Part shown: positions 47,920 to 60,000 of the stretch, in pieces
Numbering within the stretch: position 1 is the first letter of the stretch
Layout of the letters: every line of letters begins with the position of its first letter
Assembly (NCBI GenBank): GCA_000310025.1
Contig: FN649742.1
Span: 3,278,901 to 3,342,900 of the forward strand
Length of the DNA stretch: 64,000 nucleotides
Direction: 5' to 3'
Source of the DNA: Ectocarpus siliculosus
Taxonomy: Eukaryota > Sar > Phaeophyceae > Ectocarpales > Ectocarpaceae
Made by a program: the position numbers and the translations under genes
The notes under the pieces: generated by a model
What the model was told of the DNA's origin: nothing
Databases searched by the model: none
What the model saw: only the letters and a program-made list of their open reading frames with translations

Positions 47920-50900
47920 TCACGGGGACGGCCGCTTTCCTCTGCCAATGATGCCGGCCATAGCACCCTTGAACAGGTTGTTATTGCCTGAACCACCGTC
48001 AAAACAGGGGTAAAAAAACAAACCAAGAAGGGTTGAAAAACGACAAACGGAACAAAAAAGTTTGGACATTGGCGCCAATTGTTCGTGCGTATAAACTACT
48101 GTACACAACTGCAGGTTGCAGTCGCGCGGCCAAAAAAGGGGGGGGGGGTGATACGTTGCGGCGCTTTGTCTATACCCTATTATAGGAAGAACCGTAAACG
48201 TCGCCTCACAAGGCTCTCACGCCTGTAATAAAATAAACACTACCCCGAATAGTTCGGCTCTCCCTCACAGAACCCAAACCACTCCTGTCCCCCGCAAGCA
48301 ACGACAGCAACACGCACACAGCTGCTGCCACAGCGTCAGTCTCGGTTGCAATGTTCCATTTTTCCCGAAAGCTTTTGCGCGTGTTTTTCTTACCTGCTCC
48401 CCACCCCGCTCCTCCAGTACTCGCTCTTCGACCAGACTTCGTTGTTGGTGTAGCGGAAGCCTGTGAACAATGGTCGAATTTCATCGGCCGCGTATGGCGT
48501 CGGTATCAAGGGCCCAGGGAGGGGGGGGGGTCAGCCTTGAATGCACGCCACACTCGCGATGCGTACAAATCTCAAGAGTGCACAGCTAGTGGTGAGCAAA
48601 ACTACCAAGGGTATATATCCGCGCATGTATGTAGTCGACATTCAATCCAATCGTTGCTCGTGGGTCAAACTACGCGTAGGGAAACCACCGAATCGGGGCA
48701 TGGGCATCCTGTGTCCTCCAGGCTTCGGCCGAATATAAAGCGCCCGGAGTAAGAAAGGGTTTGTATCGTTTCGAAAGAGTGAACGCGGTAGTATCAAACG
48801 TGTCTTGGCCAAACGCGTACATACAAAGGTACACCCTCCTTTGGCAATTGTTGGCAAATCGAAGAGTCCTGCGTCTGACGACGACCAATCAAGAAGGGCA
48901 CTGCAGGGCGGCGGAAGGCCACTACAAAAGGGCAGATAAAACGTCGGGCAAGCTTCATCTTTATATATATTGCGAGTAACTACGCCGCGTGGAGGCCTGC
49001 GGCAAGACCAACTGCTCCTAAACCAAACCCAACAAACAAAAAGAAGTGACTTGGGCCTCAAAAGGCTCCTCTCGCCCCACAACCACGGTCTATTTCTTTG
49101 CCCTCCTTCGACCGAGCTCTCACCTGGGACACCACAACGCCGCTGGGGGCCACGAGTCGCATCCTCTTCGGCGCACTGCTCTGCACTGTTGGGGTTGCCA
49201 TCGCTTCCGGCGACGTCCGCGCTGACACCGCCGCCGCCCCCTCCCCATCCTCCTCCCCCGAGGGACCAACACCTCTATGCCCTAATCGACCTTCCATTCT
49301 CCCTCCTCCGCCTACTCTACCGCTCCCGCCGCCGCCCTCCACCGCACGCTTGCGTGTTGCTGCTCTCGCGTCGTGCGCCCCCTTCCCCTCCCCTCCTCTC
49401 TCTCGGTTGCTGCTGTCTCCCATCGTCGCTCGTCGCTTGCGCCCCACGAGCTTCCCCGCGCTGCTGTCGGGAGCGGTAGCCGCCGCCGCCGCCGCCGCAG
49501 CAGCAGCAGCAGCACCAACTCTACTTCCCCCTTCGCTCCTGCGAGAGCTCTCGCCGTGCGATCTAGCGGCACGCGAAGCGGGCCCTGGCGCAACGATACC
49601 CTTCACCGCGTTCGATGCTGCCGTTGCTGCGCCCACGCTGCAGGCGCTGCTCTCCGCGCAGCCGGGGCGGGGCCGGATGGCACCATCGCCCTTGCCGGAC
49701 ATCGAGTCGTTGCCGCCACTCGCCACACCCCTCGCTCGCTGAAAACAAAAGTTCGCACATTCGATTATTTTGTTGTTTGTCAAAACACGGAAAGCCAACG
49801 ATGACGCGCGACCAAAGGAACGAAAAACAATGAGGTGGCACCATAATCAGCCTCGGAGACATCAGGGCTCAACGCCGAAAAACATTATCCCGACACATGC
49901 ATTTTTTTTCGCACGCTCCGTAGCAGCGGTTCCCCCTAGAACCCTCTCAAACCAAACGGCCAAAACACTGGATGCTGATAACGGGGGGTTGCTCTAAATA
50001 GGGTAACCGCGAGTATTGCCAGTAGTGACGCTCGAAGGCGTTTCGGAGCCGGACAAGCTCGAAAGTCGCGGCGCACGTACATACCTGGCCGTTCCCCACA
50101 AGCGCCGCTCCCGCCGTCGGAGCCAAAACCTTTCGGGCGTCTGCCACTGGCGGTGCCGACCCCCCTTGGTTGTCGCCGGGCGGCGCCGAAGCGCGGTCCC
50201 CACCGCGATCGGCTACCTGCTCCACCGGCCAGCAGTGAGAAAAGAAAGTGAGGCCGCAACAGAGCTTGTGCAAAAGGCAGCGTGTACGCGAAGCAGGCGG
50301 GAGTAGCATGTACACCTAAGGTATTCTAGGCGGGCGGGCGAGAGAAATCCTGGGCGCAGGGAAGACTATCATGACACACCGCAATACCTCCCCTTTTACA
50401 AAAAAAAACGCATTATCTCTCTTTCAGAAAAACAGGAATTACTGGAGCGAAAACTACAGTAGTGGCGGCCAGTCGTGATGCACGAAATAGAAGACCGGTG
50501 CGGTTGGCTGGAAACTAACCAAAGCGCGACGAAAACACAACTACTATATTCAGTCCCATCGCCCCCCCCCTTCTTTCTCAGCAAGACAAGAGCTGGAGAT
50601 CCGCGTGTCTCCAAGCACGACCCTGGCGCGGAATCGGTCCCTACGGTACTGACAGCCCTGGCTCACCGGACTAACGTCCTTCCCCGACGGCACGCAACCT
50701 CCGCTAGCCTCCAGAGCCCGCCGCATCATGCGGGCGGGGCCGCTGAATATTCCCCCTGCCGCCGCCGGAACTGCGGAGGGTTTCCTGGGAAGAGCCTGAC
50801 GGAGAAGCGCAGGGCATCGTGGGCGGCAATACAAGGGGCCCGGATGGCCGCGGCACGGACTAGACGTGAGCCGGTGTAAATTATATTCCTCCCGCAAGAC

Positions 50901-53185
50901 AAGAACATCCGCTTGGTGGGAAAATCTGGGAGAGCTCGTGTCACATCGCGTGAGTGGCATTGAGTTCCAAACAAGCCTTATACAGCCGTGAGGAAAGATG
51001 GCAGAACCCTCGTACTGCTGTCGACTTACGGATTGGTCGCGGATTCCGTACACAACAACAAATTACTTCTCATGTGCCCAAGACTCGCTACTACGTAGTC
51101 CTCTAGTTTGAACAACACCAATGGACTGCCTGGGATTTTTACCGTGGGGGGCAACTTCATAGATGTTGTGAAATTCTGAACCCTCTTTGAAGTCTTCGAC
51201 GATCAGGATTGTCTGTAGCACACCGTATGCCATAGCGCAGCAAACTGGTTGAAACATAGTCAGCTTGAACAAGAAGCACCCGTTCAACAACAAGCAAGGA
51301 CTCTACGTGAGACAGAAATCACACAGCATTCGGGACTTATTCACAACAACATGAACCATCCAAAACTGCAGCACATGGACAACAGTGGCACGGCTGTCGC
51401 TGATCACGCGGACGGTTGGTACCGATGGTGCAAAAAATCGACCAAAAACATACACGATGGGGTCTTCCAAGACCCAAAGCACAATATTAATGTGGCCTAC
51501 GACGGACGTATCATGACAGCAGCACACACCTTCGCAGGCACCGGCGGAGTCGGGGACGGGCTCCTCCTTGCCGGAGCAGCCTGGGTCCGGAGAGACGAAA
51601 GCGTCGGCGGTGGCGTCGCCGATGCACCCCGAGCCGCTCCCCTGCTCCCCCCTGCAGCAAGGGCCTCATCCTCCTCGCCGTGCCCGTCGGAACAGCCGCC
51701 GCCATCCTCCCCCACCACCAGTATCCGAATCCCGTGGGCACGCGCCAACGCCCGGACCTGGGAAACCCCGGAGGCGGCGCCGTCGTCCACGAACCTCACG
51801 ACGATCCCGTGCTTCTCGGCCAGGTTCCTGATCTGGCTTTGGTCGATCGCGTGAACGGTCGTGCTGTCGTCTTGCCTCGCGGCGTTTTCTTCCGTGGCTC
51901 CCCACGAGCCGAGCACGCCGCTGCCGCCGCCGCCGCCGCGTCCTCGCCTCTGCGCCTCCATTCGCGCGTTGACCTGCGCCAGCATGCGCTGGGATCCTTC
52001 CGCGATAGCCGCGTCTGCGATATAGGGAGCATAGAACGGACGAAGGCAGTTGAGAAGGCGATCACGGCAGTGGTTGTGGGAGGGCCATGCGAACGAAGTT
52101 TTGACAGGGTTTTTCGCTGCCTTCCTTTGACGCCGGGAGGGCGCGGCATGAGGAAGCTCCACCTACATGCGGATGTGTGCTGAAAGCTCGTATCAACGAC
52201 TCAAGACTACCCCCCCCCCATTTGAAAGACACAAGAAAACGGAGCGGTAAATCAAGCAAGACAGGCCCCAGGCAGGCGTACGAGCCACATCCTGCCAAAA
52301 GCAGAGATTCGCTATACTATTTATGAAAAACGTGCCTGCAACATGCACCGTCTCCTCCCTGCCCTCCCCGCCTCGGACACGCCGCGTGGAAACCTCAATA
52401 CACGCACCTGCCCTGCCCTTCTCGTTCTTGACCCTTGCGGCCTCCCTTTTCTCCTCGGCCGCGTTCTGCTTCAGCTGGAACTCTATCATGCGCTTTCCCG
52501 CGGATATGTCTATCTTGACCGGTCCCCCGGCCCCTTCCTCCTCCCCTTCCGAATCGTCGGGCACTGGGGCCGACGCCGCGAGCGGTCCAGGCTTGACCTT
52601 CTTCACCTCCCTGAGATCCACCACCTTGTTTGCCGATGGCAACACCCCCAGCCCGCCGCCGCCGACCTTCTCCCCGACCAACACCGCGTCCGCCTGGCCA
52701 CTAACAGCAGCGGCTTCCGGAGGAGGTGGCGTTCCACTCCCGGCGATTTCTTGCCCGCCTGTCGACGCCGCCGCCGCTTTCGTCACCCCACCCCAGCCGG
52801 CAAGGCTCGGAAGCGGGCCGATCGGCTTGGTCCCAGGCAAGAGGCGGAGGCAGATTGTCCTCGAGGCGGCGTCCGACCCTGATTCCTGCGGTGGTAACGT
52901 AGACGCAGGCGTGGCCGCGGCGTCCTTGTCGTTCGGCTCCCGGGGAGTCGGGGTGGGAGTCGGGGTGGGAGTCGGGGCAGGAGGAGGAGTAGCGGCGGCG
53001 GCGGTGCTACTCGTGACCGCGTCTTCTGAGAGGCCACCGATGTCGTTGTCCGACCCGAATCCCGCCGTCTCCCGGGGGGAATCCGGCGTAATCGCGGCTT
53101 GATTGTTGCCCCCGTCGGCGTTCTCGGGCGGCACGGCGACCTTTTGCGCGGGCTGTGGCGCCGCTTCTTCTGCAGCAGCCTTCAT
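47920..53185 (-). CDS. Uncharacterised 714-residue protein, six exons
   Basis: Exons 53185-52408, 52014-51530, 50216-50085, 49738-49124, 48460-48394 and 47987-47920 have good splice sites (donors GTGCGT, GTGTGT, GTATGT, GTGAGA, GTAAGA), matching phases throughout and a TGA at the end, so the model closes without adjustment. Most of the protein is low-complexity (Pro-Thr repeats, Ala and Gly runs, acidic patches). Ordered pieces are a helix in exon 1 (GKRMIEFQLKQNAAEEKREA), a helix in exon 2 (QRMLAQVNARMEAQRR), and two similar helix-strand units in exon 2 (QIRNLAEKHGIVVRFV and QVRALARAHGIRILVV). GRKRR in exon 4 could be a nuclear signal. The tail is GNNNLFKGAMAGIIGRGKR. I do not recognise a family. 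The start is the ATG at 53185; an upstream exon cannot be excluded. Confidence 0.6.
52928..52985. repeat. Coding tandem repeat (Pro-Thr)
   Basis: GTCGGGGTGGGA-type 12-bp units repeat within exon 1 of the 714-residue gene and encode alternating Pro-Thr on the minus strand. Confidence 0.85.
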
Positions 53186-54471
53186 GATCGTGTTCACTGC
53201 TGTCGGGAGTCCGGTGAAGGCATAGATGGCATGACAGCAGTAGAGCGATTCGTGAAGGAACCACCCACCCATACACTCGGTGCGCAGCTTCTTGTCGTGG
53301 TCGAAAAGCAATACCCTAACAGCAGTACGTGGGCCTGCTCCATGTTCTGGGAATTATTCGGAGGTCCTCTTGCGCGAGACGCTACCGGCAGCGCAGCTGT
53401 GTTGTTTGTTGTGAGCCCAAGAGTGGCCACACGCAATGGTTTCAGTTTCAAAAATCACGGAATGGTCTTCTCGATTTCTCCCGGCGGCGGTTCGTTTGTT
53501 GTCCCCACTCATCCTTCGCATATGGTCCCGATGCAGATGGAGGGGGATTATCCTAGGAGGAGAGAGCCCTCGTAGCGTGTACTGATGGGAATCATGAAGC
53601 CACACACACATGCTTGATGTTGTACAACCAACGGCGGTGGTTTTACCCCCCGCGCCGCCCTTGCTGATTTACACCCCCGACCAGCCTTTTCGTGCCGCCG
53701 ACAGCTTGGGGAGGCGTGGTCGCCAACTCTGTTGGGGGGGATCGAGAGCACCAACATCAGCAGACCGATCACCGACACTGAGCCTGGCCCTCGATCACCG
53801 ACACTGAGCCTGGCCCTCCTCCTTGGAAAAGCCCTCTTTGTTTGTGGCATTTCGTAGGTCTACTACGTGCGTGGAGCGCGAGGTGCACAGCGCTTTACGT
53901 CAGCAAGCTTGAACGTTCCCAAAGACCGTTCTCGGAGCCCGCGCCACCGAGACAAACGCCTTACACTGCCGAGTAACTCAACATCAACAGGCGGGTAAAC
54001 CATGAAATCACGAGGCATCCGATCTCACTTTGTACCCAGCCGGGCTGGTCGGGAGCGTGTTCACGCGGACGCACGTGCTCTTCGAAGGTAGACACTTCGA
54101 AGGCAGGAAATGGGAAAGGTGGCACGGCCGCGCGGGATTGTGCTGTAGGCTTCGGGGGATCGCAGTTGCGGTTGGGTTGATTCTGCAAGCAGGAGTTCAA
54201 ATCACGGTGCCCCCACCGCCAGCTCGCTGCCCTTGTGTGTGTGCCACTGCGGAGTGTGGTGGTACTGCTGTAGCTGTACAGGTAGTGCTCGGGGTGTGTG
54301 CGTGGAGCGCCTATGCTGTGGCGTGGCAGCTAAGGCTCCGCAGTCTTTAATAGGCTCAGTTGGTCAGAGGACAAACAAGTGTGGCTTAAACAACTTGGAT
54401 TTCAACAAGAAAGAACAAGAATCGAGGCGTTGATTCGGTCGGTCCATCAGCCCTGCCAACAGGACGATACG
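53186..54471. other. Spacer with a 26-bp tandem duplication
   Basis: No gene is supported. A 26-bp unit starting CGATCACCGACACTGAGCCT is perfectly duplicated at 53766-53817. The segment separates the minus-strand 714-residue gene from the plus-strand membrane exons, so promoters for both directions are expected. Confidence 0.4.
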
Positions 54472-56606
54472 ATGTTCTTTTGGCCTCTCGTCGGCGCCGT
54501 GGCGCTGGATGGCCTCGCTCTCTTCGTGGCGACCAACGACATAGCTCCATCCCTGATGCTGGTTTCTTTCATGGGCATCCGGCTGCTGTTTCTGATGCTC
54601 TTCGCTGCTGTGTTCTACCGCCAAAGGTGAAGGAATCTGCGCGGGAAAGAGATGATTTGTGTTGACCAACAAGGCACATGATGCTCTACTCCGTGTCCAG
54701 AGGGAGTGACTCCATCTTCTTTGTTGGGGTTGTGTCGCTCGCGCGTCAGTGAAGTGTACGAGTGAGTCTGCGCCCTGCATCATGATACCTGCATGCCTCC
54801 ACATACCGAGATTTCAACCGGAAACGCCTGGAATCAAAATGAGAGGATGATGGGTGGGACACTTGGAATTTCATCATGTGTGGGCTGGCTGTTGTGGAGT
54901 TATGGAAGGTTCAAGTCACGCACATCAGCGTGTGTGTCTTCTACCCCGTGGTGCATGCGGTAGGAATTGGCCCGTTTTGGTATCACCACAACAGCAGCGG
55001 TGTCTCGCGGTTTGTACACAGGATTTTTCCCGTTAATTTCCGAGAATTGCTAGTTTAATGCTTGTCCTTCGTCCGATAGTGAAACCCTTGGGAAAGGCCA
55101 CGCCTTGTTCACCGAAGGTGGCACGAGACATCACACCCCGTTGACTGATTTTCTGATTTTAAAGGCTTGATTGCTCCACCGCAGAAAGAACGGCGGTGTT
55201 AAAGGCGGCGTTGGAACCGTCTGGTAGAGAGCTTTCAGAAAACGTATCGTTTTGATGCGTATATCCTCTTCGTCGTGGAGTAGTCGAGCTTTGAAAATAG
55301 GTCCAAGAGGGGGTATGATATTTTACGTCACCTGCTGTAGTTGGTTTGTGCTCAGGGGGGCACTCACTGCCGTGCCGAAAGAAACGTGCAGACTGAAAAT
55401 AAATTGGTCAAAAGTTTGTTGCAGTTCAGCCTAGATACAGCACCCATGTGCATACAACCCTTTCTAGGTGCCGCCGTGGTTGTAGGTGCTCACGTGTGTG
55501 TACCTCCACAGTTTTTACACTGCTGTCACAAGCGGTGATCCCCTCGCATTGGCGGCGAGGGACAAGCCTTGCTGCTGTTGCACGTCTTTACGCAAAACGG
55601 CGGGCGTGTTACCGAAGCCCGTCCTCCTTGCCTTGTTCCCTCGCGGTCTGCCCAACTCCTCCTCGACTCCCATCCATCCATCTCACCTTCCCCACCACAA
55701 GACCCCCGCCTCTCCACCCGGACCCCAACCTTTGGGCGATCGCGCGGGCCTTGCGCAAACTAACCCCCAGCACAATCGCTGTGTCGCTTCGTTAGGCGGA
55801 TGAGCTTACGGTTCCCGCTGATGTGGGAGGTTTTCAACTTGGTCCTGATCATCGTCAAGGGGTTCACCTTTTTGCACGACGGGGCTCCGTTCCAGGACGC
55901 GTGGCTCCTCCTGGGGTTGTGTGCGGCATCCGTTGCGCTTGAGCTGGTGGGCTTCGAATTCGAGCTTCAGTATTCAGTGTTCTTGTGGCTCAATGCTTCA
56001 TCTACTAGGCATATGTTGAGCGGTACTGAACCATTTCGTTGTTCTTTTGCTGCCATGGCCTGTGCTCTTTGATGACGCTCGTCGAAACGCATTGCCTGCG
56101 TAATCTGCGCCGGTGGAGGGATGCTGTGGACGACGCTGCCTTTGATTAGTCCGTTGATTTCACGGGTCCACCAACAGGGATATCAGAACGCAACCGATGG
56201 CGCGAGCATCACTCTCGATATCGGTTTCGCAACGAAACGGAACATACGTTCTATGATTGTAGGCACCGCCTGTTGTCGATTTGGTGGCTACCCGAGACTT
56301 CCACCCTTGAGGAACTGCTTGGCTTCTTTCCTGGCTTACAAATCCCGTACGAATCCCTTCCTCCTCATAACGTTCGACCCCCCTTGCAACCGTAACCGCA
56401 TCTTCTCCGCCTCGGAATCAAAGGTCTGCGTGGCTCACTTGTACAGCTCTGCGGGGACCCTTCCCCGCCAGCACGTCTTCCTCCACTCGGCGGTGGGCGC
56501 GATGGCGACGATGAACCTCGCCAAGAAACGGTCTTGGGCGTCCATCCCGACAACGACGAACACGATGCTCGAGCAGCGACGCCTGTCGGAAGGCTACGTC
56601 CTTGCA
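54472..56606 (+). CDS. Exons encoding a four-helix membrane segment
   Basis: Exon a (ATG 54472 to 54626, phase 2) has two hydrophobic helices (FFWPLVGAVALDGLALFVA and SLMLVSFMGIRLLFLMLF). Exon b starts at 55796 after GTTAG, in matching phase (RQR|RMSLRF), and has two more (FNLVLIIVKGFTFL and AWLLLGLCAASVALELVGF), running to about 55975. A probable exon c lies at about 56437-56606 and ends in a GTGAGA donor at phase 1. The b-c junction is weak: the only phase-compatible donor I see is TCA|GTGTTC. Exon c's end phase fits the first PI4K exon at 57069. So this is either the N-terminus of the PI4K or a separate small membrane protein. I do not recognise the family. Confidence 0.45.
55110..55339. 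mobile_element. MITE-like element, copy 3
   Basis: The interior shares GGCGGCGTTGGAACCGTCT, GAAAACGTAT and CTTCGTCGTGGAGTA with the copy at 43.7 kb, and the ends are diverged versions of the same terminal repeat (GACATCACACCCC on the left, TACGTCACCTGCTGTA on the right). It lies between membrane exons a and b. Confidence 0.8.
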
Positions 56607-57068
56607 TGTGAGACGACAGTAGAAACGCGTTAGGGGGGCGTCGTCGTCGGTGGCGCAACCTCCTCTGCGTCTCGGAGCGTGTTTTGTTCACTGTTATCTA
56701 TCCTGTGTGCGGAATAGGTGGTACCACGTGAATCAGTGTCGTCGCTTCGAGGCACTAACGTTGACGTTTCGCCGCTAATTTTTTTTTTATCTCGTTTCCG
56801 GTGGTGTGGCTGGTGCTGCTTCAAGGCGCTTTGCGATTCTTCGGCTTCCTTTATTTTGCCCTCGGCCGTTCGCGGGCGCGATTTGTCAGGCTCTTCTTTC
56901 TCGTGCTGTTGCGTTTCAACGATGAAGGAGAGAACTTTTGAGTCGTAGCCACTCGGCCTACCGCCACACACATGGTCGCGCCCATAACCTCCTTCCCTTA
57001 TTGTCCGCCGCGGCTGACGGTACGGGGGACGATTTTTTTGTCTCGTTTTGTGCTTGTTGTTTTCCAAG

Positions 57069-60000
57069 CCGGTGATGGTGGTAGTAAACACGGCGACGGC
57101 GGGGGCTTTCTCCTGGACGACGGGGACAGCGGCGAGGACATCGCGCACGGCCGGCAGAATAGCTTCGAGGAACGGAGGTGGGGTGGGTCGCCTCTCTCGA
57201 GCGGTGTAGGCTGTCCTGGGGGTGTGTGTTTACCGTGGCTGGCTGAAATCGTTGCATGGCTACTTGCCGGTCCATGTGGCTCCTCCTTTTCGAGTTTTTG
57301 TCTGTGCTGTAGTAACGCTTGGTGCTTGCTTGACGTGGTCTTCGTGTCGTCGTTTTGCTGAGCAGGGTGACGTGCCAGGTGCATGGGTTTTCTGTTGTTA
57401 TACGGATTCCTGGATCTTGGGTAGTCTCTGCACGCACGGTGTTTAGCGGTAGTCACTACGGTGAATCCACAGCCTAACCGTAAGGGTACCTGGCACCCAC
57501 CAGATAATAACAAGGCCATCTTACGGCCGTGCGCCCAGCCCCCGTTTCGCACGACGCCCATGCGCCCCCGCGTAAACCTTCTCTCGGCGGTTCCATCCCC
57601 TTTTCGGCATTTATACCATACCGTTTGGGTCTGGCTGTGACCCGTGATGCACTACGCAGACGGTTCCTTTCCGACTGGAACACCAAGGTCGACAAGCTAC
57701 GCGCTACCTGGAAGACCAAAGTGGACGAGTTGGCAGAAAAGCTGGCTGCAGCCCGGCGGAACAGAAACAGACGCTGGGGTGGAGCCGAAGGAAGTCGGGG
57801 CGGGGCGGGGGGCGGGGGCGGCGGCGGGGGGGGTTGGGTAGGAGACGCGGAGGGTGCCCCCTTGCTGCTGCTGGCGCGCATGTTCGCGCAGGAGCAGGCG
57901 GCGATCGAAGAGCTGGGGGACATGTGGGTCCGCGACCCGAAGTGGACAGGATTTTTCTTGCCCCAGGTGATTGATTAATTTAGTTCTGCTGCTATTGTAG
58001 AGATAGTGCTTATGTTGTCTTGGGAAGACGCATGCTCGCGCCCACGTTATTGACACGTGGTGGGCTGTGAGCCCTGATCCAGTCGAGCGTCCATTCGATT
58101 CTTGGAGTTTCTGCTGTCGTTGTCAATGCTCTTGACGTGCCCTTCCCCGCGCCCCCATACATCCTGCTACGGTTCCTCCACCTCGAAGTGGGCAATCTCG
58201 AATTGTCCCACCCGCGGCTGCTGTGTATTTATCCATTCTTCCGTCTTATTTTTCGTGTTTCGTCTGCATTTGTTTGTCTGTCGATTCGTGGTGTCACACC
58301 GGCGACCGGTCCGTGCGCGTGCGCGCGTACGCCTTGCAGTACACCCTGTTCCTCCTGTACGCGTCCTTCGCGCACAGCTCTCGCCTGCAAGACCTGCTGC
58401 TCGACCGGTGCGGTTCGAGCGTCCAGACCGCCCACGCCCTCTACTGGTTCCTCAGGGCGTTTTGCCTGCAAGGGGCGCGGGTGACTCCCGTAGGGGTGGC
58501 GGCCATCGAGCAGGTGTGTTGGTGTTGGTGTGTGGGGTTTTGTAAGAGGGGGCACGCGTGTGGACTAGAGCAGTGAAGGGGGGGGGGGTCTGCAAGGGGC
58601 GTGGATACCGGTCATCGGGAAGGTGTGCTGGTGTTGGTGGTATGGAAGTTTTCGTATTTGGTTTTGTGTAGAGGGGACGCGTGTGTGGGCGAGAGCTGCG
58701 CAGCGGGGGGGGGGGGGACTCAGGTCATAGTCACGAATTTCCCACATGTTCTGCTGCTGTGTTTTAGTGTGTGGCGTTGTTTCGTTTGGTTCGTCTGGGA
58801 TATGGCAGCACGAGGGTGTGTGCGGGGACACGCGCCTCAAGGGCACACAAGAGAAATCCGGGCAAGAAACCTAAGAAGAACGTGTCGAGGGGGCGGGGGT
58901 GAAGGAAAACTGTTCGCTACGGGCGACTGCAACGACGCCAGGTCAACTCCGTTTTTTATCCTCCCGCGTTCCTGCTGTGGCGCCAACCTATTGCGAACGC
59001 AGATGCTGCAAGAGGTGGTCTCTAGAGGGGAACAGCCCGCGCGGGACTTTTGCGAGCTACGGTGGAGGGACGACGGCGATGCGGGCAGGTATCCCGCCGG
59101 CTGTTGTTTTTATTCGTCGGAGTCGTTGTTGTCGGAGTTGGAGTGGTCGTAGCCGTGGGGTGTTGAAGTTGGTTTCCCGTAGCGATAAAATAATGGTGGC
59201 CACGTGGCCACGGCAGCCTTCTCAGCAGATTGACTGACATGCCAGTCGATCAGTCGGTCGATCATCGCTCTGTGTGACTCCGACTGGCGATGTGAGTTGT
59301 TGTTGTTGTTGTCGGCGGCGTGCACCCATTGGACCGCTAGCCGTTCCCATCCCCACTGCTTTCATCTGGCTGTCTCGAGAATTATCCCGCTGGTAGAGGT
59401 ATTATAGTGGTTTCGCTAACTAGTGTGGTGAGTTGACGCTGTCTTCGTCGCGCCCCAGGTACTCGGAGCTCTTCGACGCGCCGGACGAAGGGGCCGGGGG
59501 AAACCGGTCTCTTAGCGGGCGTTTCGGGGAGACTGTGGAGTTTGTCGACGAGCTAGTTAAGGTGGGACGCACTCAACGGCGCGTGTTCGTTGTCACGAAG
59601 GCAATGTGCAAGGCGCCAAAGTAGGCTATAGCTTGGGGCGTGGCCTGACCGCGGCAAACGTGATGCCATATAGCCGATAGCCGGCCGCAGAAGACAGTCT
59701 AGCGCCCTCGAAGGATGTTGTGGACGTGACGCGCCCGCTTGCTGAGTACCCTCGCCGTGTTTGTTGTTTGACGCACCCGCTGGCTGGTTGTTGTCTTCCC
59801 CAACGCGCGAAACTTTACTAAAATGTGGTAACAGGTAGCAGACATGCGCTAGTCTTGTGATCGCCCCCCTCCCCCTGAAACGAAACGAAATGCCCCGCAA
59901 AACGTTGGCGGACAGATTTCGACGGAGCTTGCGGGAATGGGGAAAGAGAGGAGGACAGAGGAGCTCAAGAGCCGATTACGAGAAGTGCAGGCCCGGTTCT

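Noticed and set aside
49098-49742. Plus-strand frame of 214 codons over the fourth exon of the 714-residue gene
   Set aside because: It lacks splice support and is a Pro/Ala-rich mirror of the minus-strand exon, which fits a closed six-exon model.
54340-54410. tRNA-like A box (GGCTCAGTTGGTCAGAG)
   Set aside because: There is no B box at the right distance and no acceptor stem. It also lies too close to the start of membrane exon a to be a separate gene with confidence.
56437-56606. Alternative reading frame of exon c rich in Gly/Asp/Pro
   Set aside because: It is open, but its phase at the GTGAGA donor leads to an immediate stop in the next exon, whereas the chosen frame continues.
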